Assembly: GCA_028819345.1 (NCBI GenBank)
Contig: JAPPLW010000103.1
Location: 1-64,000, forward strand
DNA: 64,000 nucleotides
From: a bacterium
GTDB lineage: Bacteria; Actinomycetota; Acidimicrobiia; Spongiisociales; ZC4RG35
Direction of reading: 5' to 3'
In this document: positions 51,635-60,658 of the stretch, piece after piece
Numbering within the stretch: position 1 is the stretch's first letter
Layout: each line of letters starts with the position of its first letter
Made by a program: the position numbers and the translations under genes
The notes under the pieces: generated by a model
The model's input: the letters and a program-made list of their open reading frames with translations, nothing else
Told to the model about the DNA's origin: nothing
Databases searched by the model: none

Positions 51635-52657
51635 GTGCGGTTGAGAATCCCACCGGGATGGTGGCTGGGAGGTTTGTTGCTCCTGTTGGTTGCGATGGTG
51701 CCGCTGTTTGTTTTCACCAACACCTACAACCGCGGTCTGTTGGTCCTGATTGTGATATATGCGATCGCCGGGCTCAGTCTCGATTACATCATGGGCGAGA
51801 TGGGGCAATTCTCTTTCGGACACGCCGCTTTCTGGGGGTTCGGCGCCTATGTGTCGGCGAAATTGGCGCTCGATCTGGGGATATCTCCGTGGATCGGGTT
51901 CCTGGCTGCGCCGGCGGCGGCCGGCCTGGTGGGTCTTTTGATCGGCTACATCGCCCTGCGCCGCACACGGGGCCTCGAACTGGCGATCGTCACCCTCGGC
52001 TTCGGGGTGCTGGCCTGGACAGTGGCCCTAAGGTGGAGACCGGTCACCGGCGGTCCGTCAGGACTGCGCCAGGTCCCCCCGCCCAGTCTGTTCGGCTGGG
52101 AGATCCGCTCGGAGTTGGCTTACTTCTACTTCGCACTGCTGTTGCTGCTGGGCATAGTGTTCCTGTTGTCGAGGCTGCGGACCTCCCGCTTCGGAAGAGG
52201 CGTGCGCAGCATTCACGAGAACGAAGACCTCGCCAAGTCCGTTGGTGTGGCGGCCACCAAATACTATGTGATGGCTTTTTCGTTCGCATGCGCGCTAGTG
52301 GGGTTCTCCGGAGCCCTGTACGCCCACCACTTCCGGTTCGTAAACCCGAATCTCTTGGGTCTCGACTACATGTTCATCTTCTTGATCGTTGTCCTGGTAG
52401 GAGGGAGGGGAACCCTGTGGGGTCCGGTATTGGGTTCGGCGATCTTCGTTCTGGTGAGTGAGTGGCTGCGGGCCCTGCAGGAATACCGCTTCGTGATATT
52501 CGGCGTGGTGTTGCTGCTGGTGGTGCTGTTCATGCCGATCGGAGTCTTCCCCGCTCTACAGAGGGCAGTTCGGAGCAGCAGGGAACGCAGGAAATCCGGA
52601 GATGAGGCGACCGCGGAGGGCGAAGACCGAGCCCGGGCCGGGGTGGGGATGGAGTAG
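51635..52657 (+). CDS. livM: Liv-type ABC transporter permease (LivM)
   Basis: A 340-residue permease of the LivM type with 'IYAIAGLSLDYIMGEMGQFSFGHAAFWGFGAYVSA', 'FGRGVRSIHENEDLAKSVGVAATKYYVMAFSF' and 'GGRGTLWGPVLGSAIFVLVSE', each split over membrane segments. It starts at GTG 51635 directly after the livH stop. The C-terminal ~30 residues are a charged tail beyond the last helix. Confidence 0.93.
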   Translation: MRLRIPPGWWLGGLLLLLVAMVPLFVFTNTYNRGLLVLIVIYAIAGLSLDYIMGEMGQFSFGHAAFWGFGAYVSAKLALDLGISPWIGFLAAPAAAGLVGLLIGYIALRRTRGLELAIVTLGFGVLAWTVALRWRPVTGGPSGLRQVPPPSLFGWEIRSELAYFYFALLLLLGIVFLLSRLRTSRFGRGVRSIHENEDLAKSVGVAATKYYVMAFSFACALVGFSGALYAHHFRFVNPNLLGLDYMFIFLIVVLVGGRGTLWGPVLGSAIFVLVSEWLRALQEYRFVIFGVVLLLVVLFMPIGVFPALQRAVRSSRERRKSGDEATAEGEDRARAGVGME

Positions 52658-52659
52658 CG

Positions 52660-53427
52660 ATGCCGATCCTAGAGACCAGCGGCCTCACCAGGATGTTCGG
52701 CGGCCTTTCGGCGGTGGACCGCTTGGACCTGTCTGTGGAAGAGGGAGAAATCCGGGGTCTGATCGGGCCGAACGGCTCCGGCAAGACCACTGCCCTCAAC
52801 CTGATCACGGGCTACATCAAGCCCACCAGGGGGGTGGTTAGGTACCAGAGTTCGGACGTCTCAGGCGAGCAACCTCACGAACTGGCCCGTCTGGGATTGG
52901 TTCGCACCTTCCAGATCACCACCCTGTTCGAGAACCTGACCGTCCGGGACAACGTACTCCACGGAAGCCACCTCAAGAATCCGACATCGCTGCTGGGAGC
53001 GCTGACGAGGTCCAGAAAATACCTGGAGCAGAGCAGGGAGATGGAGGAACGGGTGCGGGAGTTGCTCGCCTTCGTGGGCCTCGCCGAGCGGATCGACGCG
53101 GTGGCCCGGGACCTCTCGGCCGGAGAGCACCGGTATCTGGAGATCGCCATCGCCTTGGCGGCCAAGCCCAAGATGCTGCTCTTGGACGAACCAGCCACCG
53201 GCCTCAATCCCGAGGAAGCAGCCTATTTGATGAACCTGATCAGGACGCTGCGAAGCCAGGGGGTCACGGTTCTCCTGGTGGAGCACAACATGCGCTTGAT
53301 AACCAACATCTGCACAAGGATCACCGTGCTCAACTTTGGCGCGAAGATCGCCGAGGGGACCCCCGAGGAGATAGTGGGCAACCCCGATGTGATCACCGCC
53401 TACCTTGGGAAACGCCGCGGTGCTTGA
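52660..53427 (+). CDS. livG: Liv-type ABC transporter ATP-binding protein (LivG)
   Basis: A 255-residue ATPase with Walker A 'GPNGSGKTTALNLITG', Q-loop region 'RTFQITTLFENLTVRDNV', signature 'LSAGEHRYLEIAIAL', Walker B 'MLLLDEPATGLNPEE' and H-loop 'LLVEHNMRLI'. The signature Gly-Gly is reduced to 'SAGEH', as is common in LivG. It lies 2 bases after livM and overlaps livF by 8 bases. Confidence 0.94.
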   Translation: MPILETSGLTRMFGGLSAVDRLDLSVEEGEIRGLIGPNGSGKTTALNLITGYIKPTRGVVRYQSSDVSGEQPHELARLGLVRTFQITTLFENLTVRDNVLHGSHLKNPTSLLGALTRSRKYLEQSREMEERVRELLAFVGLAERIDAVARDLSAGEHRYLEIAIALAAKPKMLLLDEPATGLNPEEAAYLMNLIRTLRSQGVTVLLVEHNMRLITNICTRITVLNFGAKIAEGTPEEIVGNPDVITAYLGKRRGA

Positions 53428-54124
53428 GATCAACGCTCTCAACGTGGCCTACGGGCGGGTGCAGGTGCTCTTCGATGTCTCGATCAGCGTGCCGGAGGGG
53501 GAGTTGGTGACGGTGATCGGAGCCAACGGCGCGGGAAAGACCACTCTGCTGCTCACCGTCTCCGGAGTGCTCAGACCCCAGAGCGGCGAGATCTCCTTCG
53601 AGGGTGAGAGAATCGACAGCCTCAGACCTCACGAGATAGTCGGCATGGGCCTGGGCCACGTGCCGCAGGGCAAGGAACTCTTCCCGGCCATGACCGTCCT
53701 GGAAAACCTGGAGATGGGCGCTCACATGGTAAGGGAAGAGGATGAATACCGTCGCCGGCTGGAACGGGCCTTCGAGTTCTTCCCGCGCCTCTCCGAACGG
53801 GCTCGCCAGCGCGCCGGGACCCTGAGCGGCGGGGAGCAGCAGATGCTCGCCATCGCCAGGGCCCTGATGGCCGAGCCCCGGCTGTTGCTGCTGGACGAGC
53901 CGTCGGCGGGCCTGGCCCCCATCATCGTTGACCATCTGGCCGAGATCATCCTCGATCTCAACCGCCACGGGTTGACGGTGTTGCTGGTGGAGCAAAACGC
54001 CTTCCTGGCATTGGAGATCGCTCGGAGAGCCTATGTGATGGAGTCGGGCCTGGTGGTCGAGAGCGGCGACACCGAAGATGTGCTCGAGAGCGATCTCGTG
54101 CGACGGGCTTATCTGGGGATCTGA
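53420..54124 (+). CDS. livF: Liv-type ABC transporter ATP-binding protein (LivF)
   Basis: A ~234-residue ATPase with Walker A 'GANGAGKTTLLLTVSG', Q-loop 'GHVPQGKELFPAMTVLENL', signature 'LSGGEQQMLAIARALM' and Walker B 'LLLLDEPSAGLAP', H-loop 'LLVEQNAFL'. GTG 53420 ('MLEINALNVAYG') is preferred to TTG 53405, since family proteins begin close to this point. Its TGA overlaps the hyuA ATG (TGATG), tying transport to catabolism in one transcript. Confidence 0.94.
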   Translation: MLEINALNVAYGRVQVLFDVSISVPEGELVTVIGANGAGKTTLLLTVSGVLRPQSGEISFEGERIDSLRPHEIVGMGLGHVPQGKELFPAMTVLENLEMGAHMVREEDEYRRRLERAFEFFPRLSERARQRAGTLSGGEQQMLAIARALMAEPRLLLLDEPSAGLAPIIVDHLAEIILDLNRHGLTVLLVEQNAFLALEIARRAYVMESGLVVESGDTEDVLESDLVRRAYLGI

Positions 54125-56184
54125 TGACTGAGCTCAGGATCGGGGTTGACATTGGCGGCACCTTCACCGACTGGGTGATGGCCGATTCCGAGGGTGGGGT
54201 GCAGGTCGTCAAGACTCCAACCACACCCGATGGGTTCGGGGGAGTCTTCAATGCCATGGATGAAGCAGAGGTCACAGGGGATAGGTTCCGCTCCTTCGCT
54301 CATGGGACCACCCTGGGCACCAACGCCTTGATTGAGAGGCGGCTCCCTCGGGTGGCCATGGTGACCACCAGGGGAGTCACCGCCGTCCTGACCCAGGCTG
54401 CCCGCGGCTCGAAGGAGGACATCTGGGATATCTACCACGACTCCCCCCGTCCTTCCATCGTCAAGCCGCGAGACCGCCTGGAAGTCACGGAACGGACGCT
54501 CAGTTCCGGCGAGGTGCGCACCCCCCTCGACGAGAAGGAGGCACGCGAGGTGGCCCGAATCCTGCGGGGGCGGGGCATCCGCACCATCGCGGTGTGCTTC
54601 CTGCATTCCTACACCAACGGCCGCAACGAACGGAGGATGAAGGAGATCATCCTGGAGGAGTTTCCGGAGGCGCTGGTCCGCACCTCCCACGAGACCATTC
54701 CTCGCATTCTCGAGTACGAGCGTTTCACCACCACCATCCTGAACGTTGCCCTGATCCCGGTGATGATCGACTACCTGCAGGCGCTGGAGCAGGGTCTTAG
54801 GGGTCGGGACTACCCCGGTGACGTGCTGATCGTGCAGTCGGCGGGTGGCCTGATGGGGGTGGAGGCCACCACCAACATCCCGGTCCGCACCGCCAACTCG
54901 GGCCCCTCGGCAGGGGCGATCGCGGCCCGGGAGATAGGGGCCCTGGCCGGCTTCGAGAACATCATCGGCCTCGACATCGGCGGGACCAGCACCGACGTTT
55001 CGGTAACCCTCGACGGCCAGTTGAGGACCACCGAGACCTGGGAGGTGGAGTGGGGGCATCCGATCATGTTCCCGGCGGTGGACATAATCACCGTGGGGGC
55101 GGGGGGAGGGTCGGTGGCGTGGTTCGACCCGGGAGGCAAGCTCCGATCGGGACCTCACAGTATGGGAGCAGTGCCCGGACCGGCCTGTTACGGCAAGGGA
55201 GGGGACCAGCCCACCAACACCGACGCCCACGTGGTGATGGGGAACCTCCGGCCGGGCGCCATGTTGGGCGGGGCGATGGAGATCTCACCGGAGCTTGCCC
55301 ACAAGGTGATCCATGACGGGATCGGTCGAAGGCTGGGCGGCGACACCGTCTCCGCCGCGGCGGCGGTGATCGCGGTGGCCGAGGCGAACATGGCCAACGC
55401 CATCAGGCTGGCCACCATGAGGCGGGGGCTGGACCCCCGCGACTTCGCCCTGGTGGCATTCGGCGGCGCCGGGCCGTTCCATGGGGCGCGGGTGGCGGCC
55501 GAGTTGTCAATACCCACCGTGCTGGTGCCTCCCCGGCCCGGACTCACTTCGGCTCTGGGTTGTCTCATGGCCGACATCCGCCATGACCTGGGCGCCAGCA
55601 TGTTCTATGGGGAGGCGGCGGCGGTTGACATCGACGAGATGAACGATCGTTTTGAGGAGTTCGACGCCCGGGTGCGGGCGGCCCTGGACCGGGAGGGCAT
55701 TGCGCCGGAGAACCAGTTCGTGGAGAAGACCATCGACATGTGCTACGCGGGACAGTGGAGGGTGTTCGCCATCCCGGTCACCGGCAGAATGACCAGAGAG
55801 AGTCTTTCGGAGAGCGTGGAACTCTTCAGAAAGTTGTATCTGCAGAGGTTCACCTTCGACCTGGGGGAGCGGGAAGTGGAGATCCACGGGATAAACGTCA
55901 CCGGGACCGGGATCTCCGACAAGTACCAGCCCCAGGCGGTCGAGCAGGATTCCGCCGCGCCCACCGCTTCGGGGTCACGTCCTGTCTACTGGCGAGAGGC
56001 GGGAGGGTGGGTGGAAACGCCGGTGTGGTCCCGGCCTTCCTTGCCGGTTGGGTTCCGGACTGTGGGGCCGGCCGTGGTGGAGCAGATGGACTCCACCACC
56101 CTCGCGCCACCCGGAATGAGTCTGTTTGTGGACCGTCATCTCAACCTGGTGCTCGACACCACCGGCGAGGGAGGTGGGGCATGA
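54124..56184 (+). CDS. hyuA: Hydantoinase/oxoprolinase family protein, subunit A
   Basis: A 686-residue ASKHA-type ATP-dependent subunit. The N-terminal domain begins 'IGVDIGGTFTDWVMADSEGG' and includes 'FAHGTTLGTNALIERRLPRVAMVTTRGV'; the central hydantoinase_A domain holds 'NIIGLDIGGTSTDVSVTLDGQ', 'DIITVGAGGGSVAWFDPGG' and 'VPGPACYGKGG'; the C-terminal part contains 'FAIPVTGRMTRESLSESVEL'. With subunit B it would drive hydrolysis or carboxylation of a lactam, hydantoin or ketone at the cost of ATP. N-methylhydantoinase, 5-oxoprolinase and acetone/acetophenone carboxylases all belong here, so the substrate is open. Confidence 0.92.
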   Translation: MTELRIGVDIGGTFTDWVMADSEGGVQVVKTPTTPDGFGGVFNAMDEAEVTGDRFRSFAHGTTLGTNALIERRLPRVAMVTTRGVTAVLTQAARGSKEDIWDIYHDSPRPSIVKPRDRLEVTERTLSSGEVRTPLDEKEAREVARILRGRGIRTIAVCFLHSYTNGRNERRMKEIILEEFPEALVRTSHETIPRILEYERFTTTILNVALIPVMIDYLQALEQGLRGRDYPGDVLIVQSAGGLMGVEATTNIPVRTANSGPSAGAIAAREIGALAGFENIIGLDIGGTSTDVSVTLDGQLRTTETWEVEWGHPIMFPAVDIITVGAGGGSVAWFDPGGKLRSGPHSMGAVPGPACYGKGGDQPTNTDAHVVMGNLRPGAMLGGAMEISPELAHKVIHDGIGRRLGGDTVSAAAAVIAVAEANMANAIRLATMRRGLDPRDFALVAFGGAGPFHGARVAAELSIPTVLVPPRPGLTSALGCLMADIRHDLGASMFYGEAAAVDIDEMNDRFEEFDARVRAALDREGIAPENQFVEKTIDMCYAGQWRVFAIPVTGRMTRESLSESVELFRKLYLQRFTFDLGEREVEIHGINVTGTGISDKYQPQAVEQDSAAPTASGSRPVYWREAGGWVETPVWSRPSLPVGFRTVGPAVVEQMDSTTLAPPGMSLFVDRHLNLVLDTTGEGGGA

Positions 56185-58028
56185 ACAGTGAGCGCCGAGG
56201 TCCAGAGTTGACGCATGGGGTCGATCCGGTCACATTCTCCATTCTCTCCAGCGCCTTCGTCAGCCTGGTGGACGAGATGGTGGAGGCGCTGCGGGACGCC
56301 TGCCTGTCGTTCGTGATCTACTGCGGAGACGTCAGCGGAGGGATGCTCAACGCCAGGGGTGAACTGGTCGCCCAGGGCACCCGGGATGTGGCGGTCCATG
56401 TCGGGGCGCTCCAACCCAGCACGCAGTCGGTGATCGAGGACTTCGCCGAGGTGGAGGGAGGGATCGAGGAGGGGGACGTCTTTGCCTTCAACGAACCCTA
56501 CCGGGGAGGGACGCACCTTCCCGACATGACCTTCATCAGCCCGATCTTCTGGGAGGGCCAACTCATCGCCTTCACCGCCACCAAGGGACACTGGTCGGAT
56601 GTGGGCGGCCCCACTCCGGGCTCCATGAATGCGCTGGCTTTGGACATCTATGCCGAGGGGTTGGTTATTCCCCCGCTCAAGGTGGTTTCCCGGCGTGTGA
56701 TCCGCCATGACGTGAAGAACCTGATAATGGCCAACATCCGCCTGCCGGTCAATTCGACCGGTGACCTGATCGCTCACATCGAGGCGGCCCGGGTGGGGGA
56801 GAGTCGTCTCCACACCCTCATAGAGAAGTACGGGTTGGAGACTGTGGTGGGCTCCATGGAGGGGACGCTCGACCATTCCGAGCGCGAACTGGCCGCCGAG
56901 ATCCTCCGGTGCCCCGAGGGCACCTGGGAGACCGATGACTTTATCGACTACGACCCCCAGGCGCCCGAGGATGGTCCGGTGAAGGTCTCTCTCAAGATGA
57001 CCATCCAGCACGACCCCCCGCGGGTCATCTATGACATGACAGGGTCCGGGCCGCCCGTGCAGTCGGGCATGAACGGCACCCGCGGCTCCACCACCGGAGC
57101 GCTGGTGGCCGGCACCAAGTACATCTTTCCCAAGCCCCTGATGAATGCCGGGTGGCTGCGCATCATCAAGGCGATATTTCCCGAGACCAGCGTGGTGAAC
57201 GCGGTCCGGCCCTACGCAGTGTGCGGGGAGGTGTCGGGGGCCTACGAGAAGACCACCGCCTGCGTCCAGCGGGTGTGGGCGAAGGTGGCGCCCCGACGAT
57301 CCTTCGCCGGGAATTTCAACCTCGAGTACGTGGTGGCCGGCGGGGTGGACGACCGTCCCGGCCGGCACAACAATTACTTCGTCTACTACCACTGGCACAC
57401 CGGCGGCTGGGGGGGAAAGTTTGGAGCGGACGGACGCGACTGCGGCGCCGCCATCTTCGGACTTGGCATACTGAACCAGTCGAGCGAGGTGATCGAGAGG
57501 ATGTGGCCGGTCACCTTCGACCGCCTGGCGCCGGTCACCGACTCCATGGGCGCCGGACAGTGGCGAGGAGGGGCGGGGCTGGAGTCGGTGCTCCGGGCCG
57601 AGAACGCCGGAGGCGTGCGGCTGTCATACATCGCCGACCGGGGAGAGGAAGGCCCCGGGGGACCCCGCGGGCTGTTCGGAGGGGAGGACGGGATCCCCAT
57701 CCGGGTCGCCAAGCATGTGGGCACCGACCAAGAGGAAAACCTTCCCATCTACTTCGCCGACGAGTTCGTGGGCCAGCACGGCAACTTCTATCACGTCTCG
57801 TCGGGAGGCGGCGGGTACGGCGATCCACTGGAAAGGGAGCCGGAAGCCGTGCTGGAGGACGTGCTGGACAGGTACGTCTCGATCGAGTCGGCGCTCGGTG
57901 ACTACGGAGTGGTGATCGAGGTTCGGGACGCCGATCTTCTTGACTACCTGATAGACGTCGAAGCAACCCAAGACTTGCGGGCCGAATTGCGCGCCGCCCG
58001 ATTGAACACAGGAGAGAAACTGCCATGA
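56181..58028 (+). CDS. hyuB: Hydantoinase/oxoprolinase family protein, subunit B
   Basis: A 615-residue HyuB-family protein, the partner of the A subunit encoded just upstream (ATGA overlap). Family segments are 'HGVDPVTFSILSSAFVSLVDEM', 'GDVFAFNEPYRGGTHLPDMTF', 'GHWSDVGGPTPGSMNA' and the C-terminal 'VSSGGGGYGDPLEREPEAVLEDV'. Start ATG 56181; the longer track ORF lies inside hyuA. The length is usual for the family (~520-650). It is coupled by ATGA to the class III aminotransferase gene. Confidence 0.92.
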   Translation: MNSERRGPELTHGVDPVTFSILSSAFVSLVDEMVEALRDACLSFVIYCGDVSGGMLNARGELVAQGTRDVAVHVGALQPSTQSVIEDFAEVEGGIEEGDVFAFNEPYRGGTHLPDMTFISPIFWEGQLIAFTATKGHWSDVGGPTPGSMNALALDIYAEGLVIPPLKVVSRRVIRHDVKNLIMANIRLPVNSTGDLIAHIEAARVGESRLHTLIEKYGLETVVGSMEGTLDHSERELAAEILRCPEGTWETDDFIDYDPQAPEDGPVKVSLKMTIQHDPPRVIYDMTGSGPPVQSGMNGTRGSTTGALVAGTKYIFPKPLMNAGWLRIIKAIFPETSVVNAVRPYAVCGEVSGAYEKTTACVQRVWAKVAPRRSFAGNFNLEYVVAGGVDDRPGRHNNYFVYYHWHTGGWGGKFGADGRDCGAAIFGLGILNQSSEVIERMWPVTFDRLAPVTDSMGAGQWRGGAGLESVLRAENAGGVRLSYIADRGEEGPGGPRGLFGGEDGIPIRVAKHVGTDQEENLPIYFADEFVGQHGNFYHVSSGGGGYGDPLEREPEAVLEDVLDRYVSIESALGDYGVVIEVRDADLLDYLIDVEATQDLRAELRAARLNTGEKLP

Positions 58029-59380
58029 CAGACGCCCGATCAAAGTTCGTAGACCTGTACACGCAACGCACGCCAGGATCTCTGCGACTCTACGAGGAGG
58101 CTAGGAGACACCTTCCTGGCGGCGTCCCCGGAAACGCCGGATTCCGCCCCCCGTATCCCCTGTATGTGGAAGGGGCGCGGGGCCCCTTTCTGTGGGATGT
58201 GGACGGGAACCGATACATCGACTCGTTGATCGGGGGAGGCCCTCACATCCTGGGACATTCGCCGCCCGCGGTGATGGATGCGGTGGCGAAGCAACTCTCC
58301 TCCGGCACCAGCACCATCGCACCCTCTCCCAACAACCTGGTTCTGGCGGAGAAGATTCGAAAGCACATGCCGCACATGGAGATGATCCGCTTCGTCCACA
58401 CCGGCTCGGAGGCGGTGCACATGTCGATGCGGGTCGCCCGCGCCTTCACCGGCCGCCAGAAGATCGGCAAATTCGAGGGTAATTTCCACGGCGGGTACGA
58501 CAACCTACTGGTTAGCGGGACGTCCTTCGCCGGACCCGAGGAGCGCCCGGTCTCCCTTCCGGAGGGGGCCGGGATACCCCAGAGCGTTCTGGACGACACC
58601 GTGGTCCTCCCGTACAACAACACGGACGCCGCGGTGGCCCTGATCGAGGAACACGCCTCGGAGTTGGCCGGTGTGGTGGTTGAAGCGGTGGGGGGGACGT
58701 GGATGGCGGGGATAGTGGCCGACCAGAGGTTCCTGGAGGCGCTTCGGGAGGTTACCGCTCGCCACGGCATCCTGCTGATCTTCGATGAGGTGATCACGGG
58801 GTTCAGGGTCGCCTTGGGGGGAAGCACCGCGGTCACCGGAGTCACCCCGGACCTGGTGGCGCTGGCCAAGACCATCGGAGGAGGACTTCCGATGGGCGCC
58901 TTCGGAGGACGCCGGGACGTCATGGACCAGGTCGTCACTCCTCCCCGGGACGCCGACGACAGGCGGGTCACCATCTTCCAGTCGGGGACCTTCCAGACCA
59001 ACCTGGCCTCGCTGGCGGCGGGGATTGCCATGTTGTCGGAACTGGAGAAACCCGGCGTCTACGAGAACCTCGAGGAGACCGGCGAGCAGGTGCGAAAGGG
59101 CATCGAGAAGATCGGCGCCAACCAGGGACTGCCGGTCCAGGCCACCGGCCAGGGCCCCATCTTCGGGGTTTACTTCGCTGAAGAACCGGTGCGCACCATC
59201 CGCGATGTGCTGGCCAGCGACCGGGAGATGGCGGGGACCTTCTACCTGGGGCTGGTGGCCCACGGGATATACATCACCCCCTATCACCTCGGCTTCACCA
59301 ACGCTGCCCAGAGCCAGGCCGAGATCGATCAGGTGCTGGAAGTCTGCCAGCGGGTGATGGAGACCATCAAGGAGGACTGA
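58025..59380 (+). CDS. Class III aminotransferase (glutamate-1-semialdehyde aminomutase-like)
   Basis: A 451-residue PLP enzyme related to HemL and omega-amino acid aminotransferases. It shows 'ARRHLPGGVPGN', 'FLWDVDGNRYIDSLIGGGPHILGHSPP', 'FVHTGSEAVHMSMRVARAFTGR', 'GILLIFDEVITGFRVALGG' and PLP Lys near residue 282 in 'VALAKTIGGGLPMGAFGG'. Its place in the hydantoinase cluster argues for catabolic transamination of a non-alpha amino acid or an amino acid released by HyuAB rather than tetrapyrrole synthesis. Overlaps hyuB by 4 bases. Confidence 0.88.
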   Translation: MTDARSKFVDLYTQRTPGSLRLYEEARRHLPGGVPGNAGFRPPYPLYVEGARGPFLWDVDGNRYIDSLIGGGPHILGHSPPAVMDAVAKQLSSGTSTIAPSPNNLVLAEKIRKHMPHMEMIRFVHTGSEAVHMSMRVARAFTGRQKIGKFEGNFHGGYDNLLVSGTSFAGPEERPVSLPEGAGIPQSVLDDTVVLPYNNTDAAVALIEEHASELAGVVVEAVGGTWMAGIVADQRFLEALREVTARHGILLIFDEVITGFRVALGGSTAVTGVTPDLVALAKTIGGGLPMGAFGGRRDVMDQVVTPPRDADDRRVTIFQSGTFQTNLASLAAGIAMLSELEKPGVYENLEETGEQVRKGIEKIGANQGLPVQATGQGPIFGVYFAEEPVRTIRDVLASDREMAGTFYLGLVAHGIYITPYHLGFTNAAQSQAEIDQVLEVCQRVMETIKED

Positions 59381-59425
59381 CGGCTTGATCTGCACGCAGA
59401 CGCGACCAAAAAGGCCGGGACCGGA

Positions 59426-60658
59426 ATGAAGGGAATGCTCTCGGGTGTGACAGTCCTGGAACTGGGCCAGGTGATCGCCGGCACCTACGGTGGGATGATT
59501 CTTGCCGATCTGGGCGCCGAGGTGATCAAGATCGAGCCTTTCTGGGGCGATGCGGCCCGGAACCCGAAGATCACCCCGGTGGGATCCGAGAGCGCCATTC
59601 ACCTGCAGATGAACCGCGGGAAGAAGAGCATGGTGCTGGACCTCAAGAGCGAGGCGGGGCGAGAGATCTTCTGCGACCTCGTGGCCACCTCGGACGTGGT
59701 GATCGACAACTTCCGTCCCGGGGTCATGGAACGGCTGCGGATCGATCCTGAGAGTCTTTCCCGGCACAACCCCCGGATCATCACCGTCTCGATCACCGGC
59801 TTCGGCGCCACCGGGCCTGCCCGCGACCGTCCGGCCTTCGATCTGGTGGTGCAGGCTTACAGCGGCCTGCTGGACATGACCGGCCCCGGAGACGGACCCC
59901 CGGCGCGGGTTGGGATCCCCATAGCCGACATTTGCGGCGGGATCTTCACCGCCCTGGCGGTACTGGGCGCCCTGGTGGGCCGGGAGCTTCATGGAGAGGG
60001 CCAGCACGCCGACATCTCGATGCTCGATGCTTTGGTTTCCATGCTCTCCTATGACGCCTTCGACCACCTGAACACCGGGGCGGTGATCGAGCGGCGGGGG
60101 ACCGCCCATGCTCACATCGTGCCTTGGCAGGCCCTGGAGGTGAGGGATGGCTTCGTGGTGGTGGCAGCCCGGGGCGACAAGTTCTGGAGAAACCTGTGTG
60201 ACGCCATTGGGCGTCCCGACCTCAAGGAAGACCCGCGCACAAGGGACAACGCCGCCCGCCTGGAGCACCGGTCCTTCGTGGAGGAGATCCTGACCACCGA
60301 GTTCGCTCGCCGGACCAAGGCCGAATGGATGGAGATGACGGAGACATACGATCTCCCGGTGGCTCCGGTCAATGACATCGCCGAGGTGTTCACAGACCCA
60401 CAGGTCCTGGCGAGGGACATGGTGCGGCAGTACCGGCACCCCGTCCTGGGTGACCTCTCCTACCTGACCAGCCCCGTGAAGCTCAGCCGCTGGCGCCATC
60501 CGAACCAGTCCGCCCCCATGCTGGGTGAGCACACCGCCGAGGTACTGATGAAGAAGATGAACTACTCGCCCGAAGCGATCGAGGGGCTGGTCGACCAGGG
60601 CGTGGTGCACACGGCCGGGGACCATGACGGGAGAGTGGCTGCAGGGGTGGGATCATGA
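59426..60658 (+). CDS. CaiB/BaiF family CoA transferase
   Basis: A 410-residue family III CoA transferase. The N-terminal 'LSGVTVLELGQVIAGTYGGMILADLGAEVIKIEP', 'MNRGKKSMVLDLKSEAGREIF' and the catalytic Asp region 'RVGIPIADICGGIFTALAVL' are visible. It would move CoA to a carboxylate intermediate of the pathway. Characterised members act on carnitine/crotonobetaine, oxalate, succinate and aromatic acids, so the substrate cannot be assigned; given carnitine genes elsewhere in the window a link is possible but this gene belongs to the hydantoinase cluster. Coupled by ATGA to the E1 alpha gene. Confidence 0.9.
   Translation: MKGMLSGVTVLELGQVIAGTYGGMILADLGAEVIKIEPFWGDAARNPKITPVGSESAIHLQMNRGKKSMVLDLKSEAGREIFCDLVATSDVVIDNFRPGVMERLRIDPESLSRHNPRIITVSITGFGATGPARDRPAFDLVVQAYSGLLDMTGPGDGPPARVGIPIADICGGIFTALAVLGALVGRELHGEGQHADISMLDALVSMLSYDAFDHLNTGAVIERRGTAHAHIVPWQALEVRDGFVVVAARGDKFWRNLCDAIGRPDLKEDPRTRDNAARLEHRSFVEEILTTEFARRTKAEWMEMTETYDLPVAPVNDIAEVFTDPQVLARDMVRQYRHPVLGDLSYLTSPVKLSRWRHPNQSAPMLGEHTAEVLMKKMNYSPEAIEGLVDQGVVHTAGDHDGRVAAGVGS

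Noticed and set aside
58505-60625. 706-residue minus-strand ORF opposite the aminotransferase and CaiB genes
   Set aside because: It crosses a gene boundary and has no motifs, while both plus-strand genes have complete family signatures.
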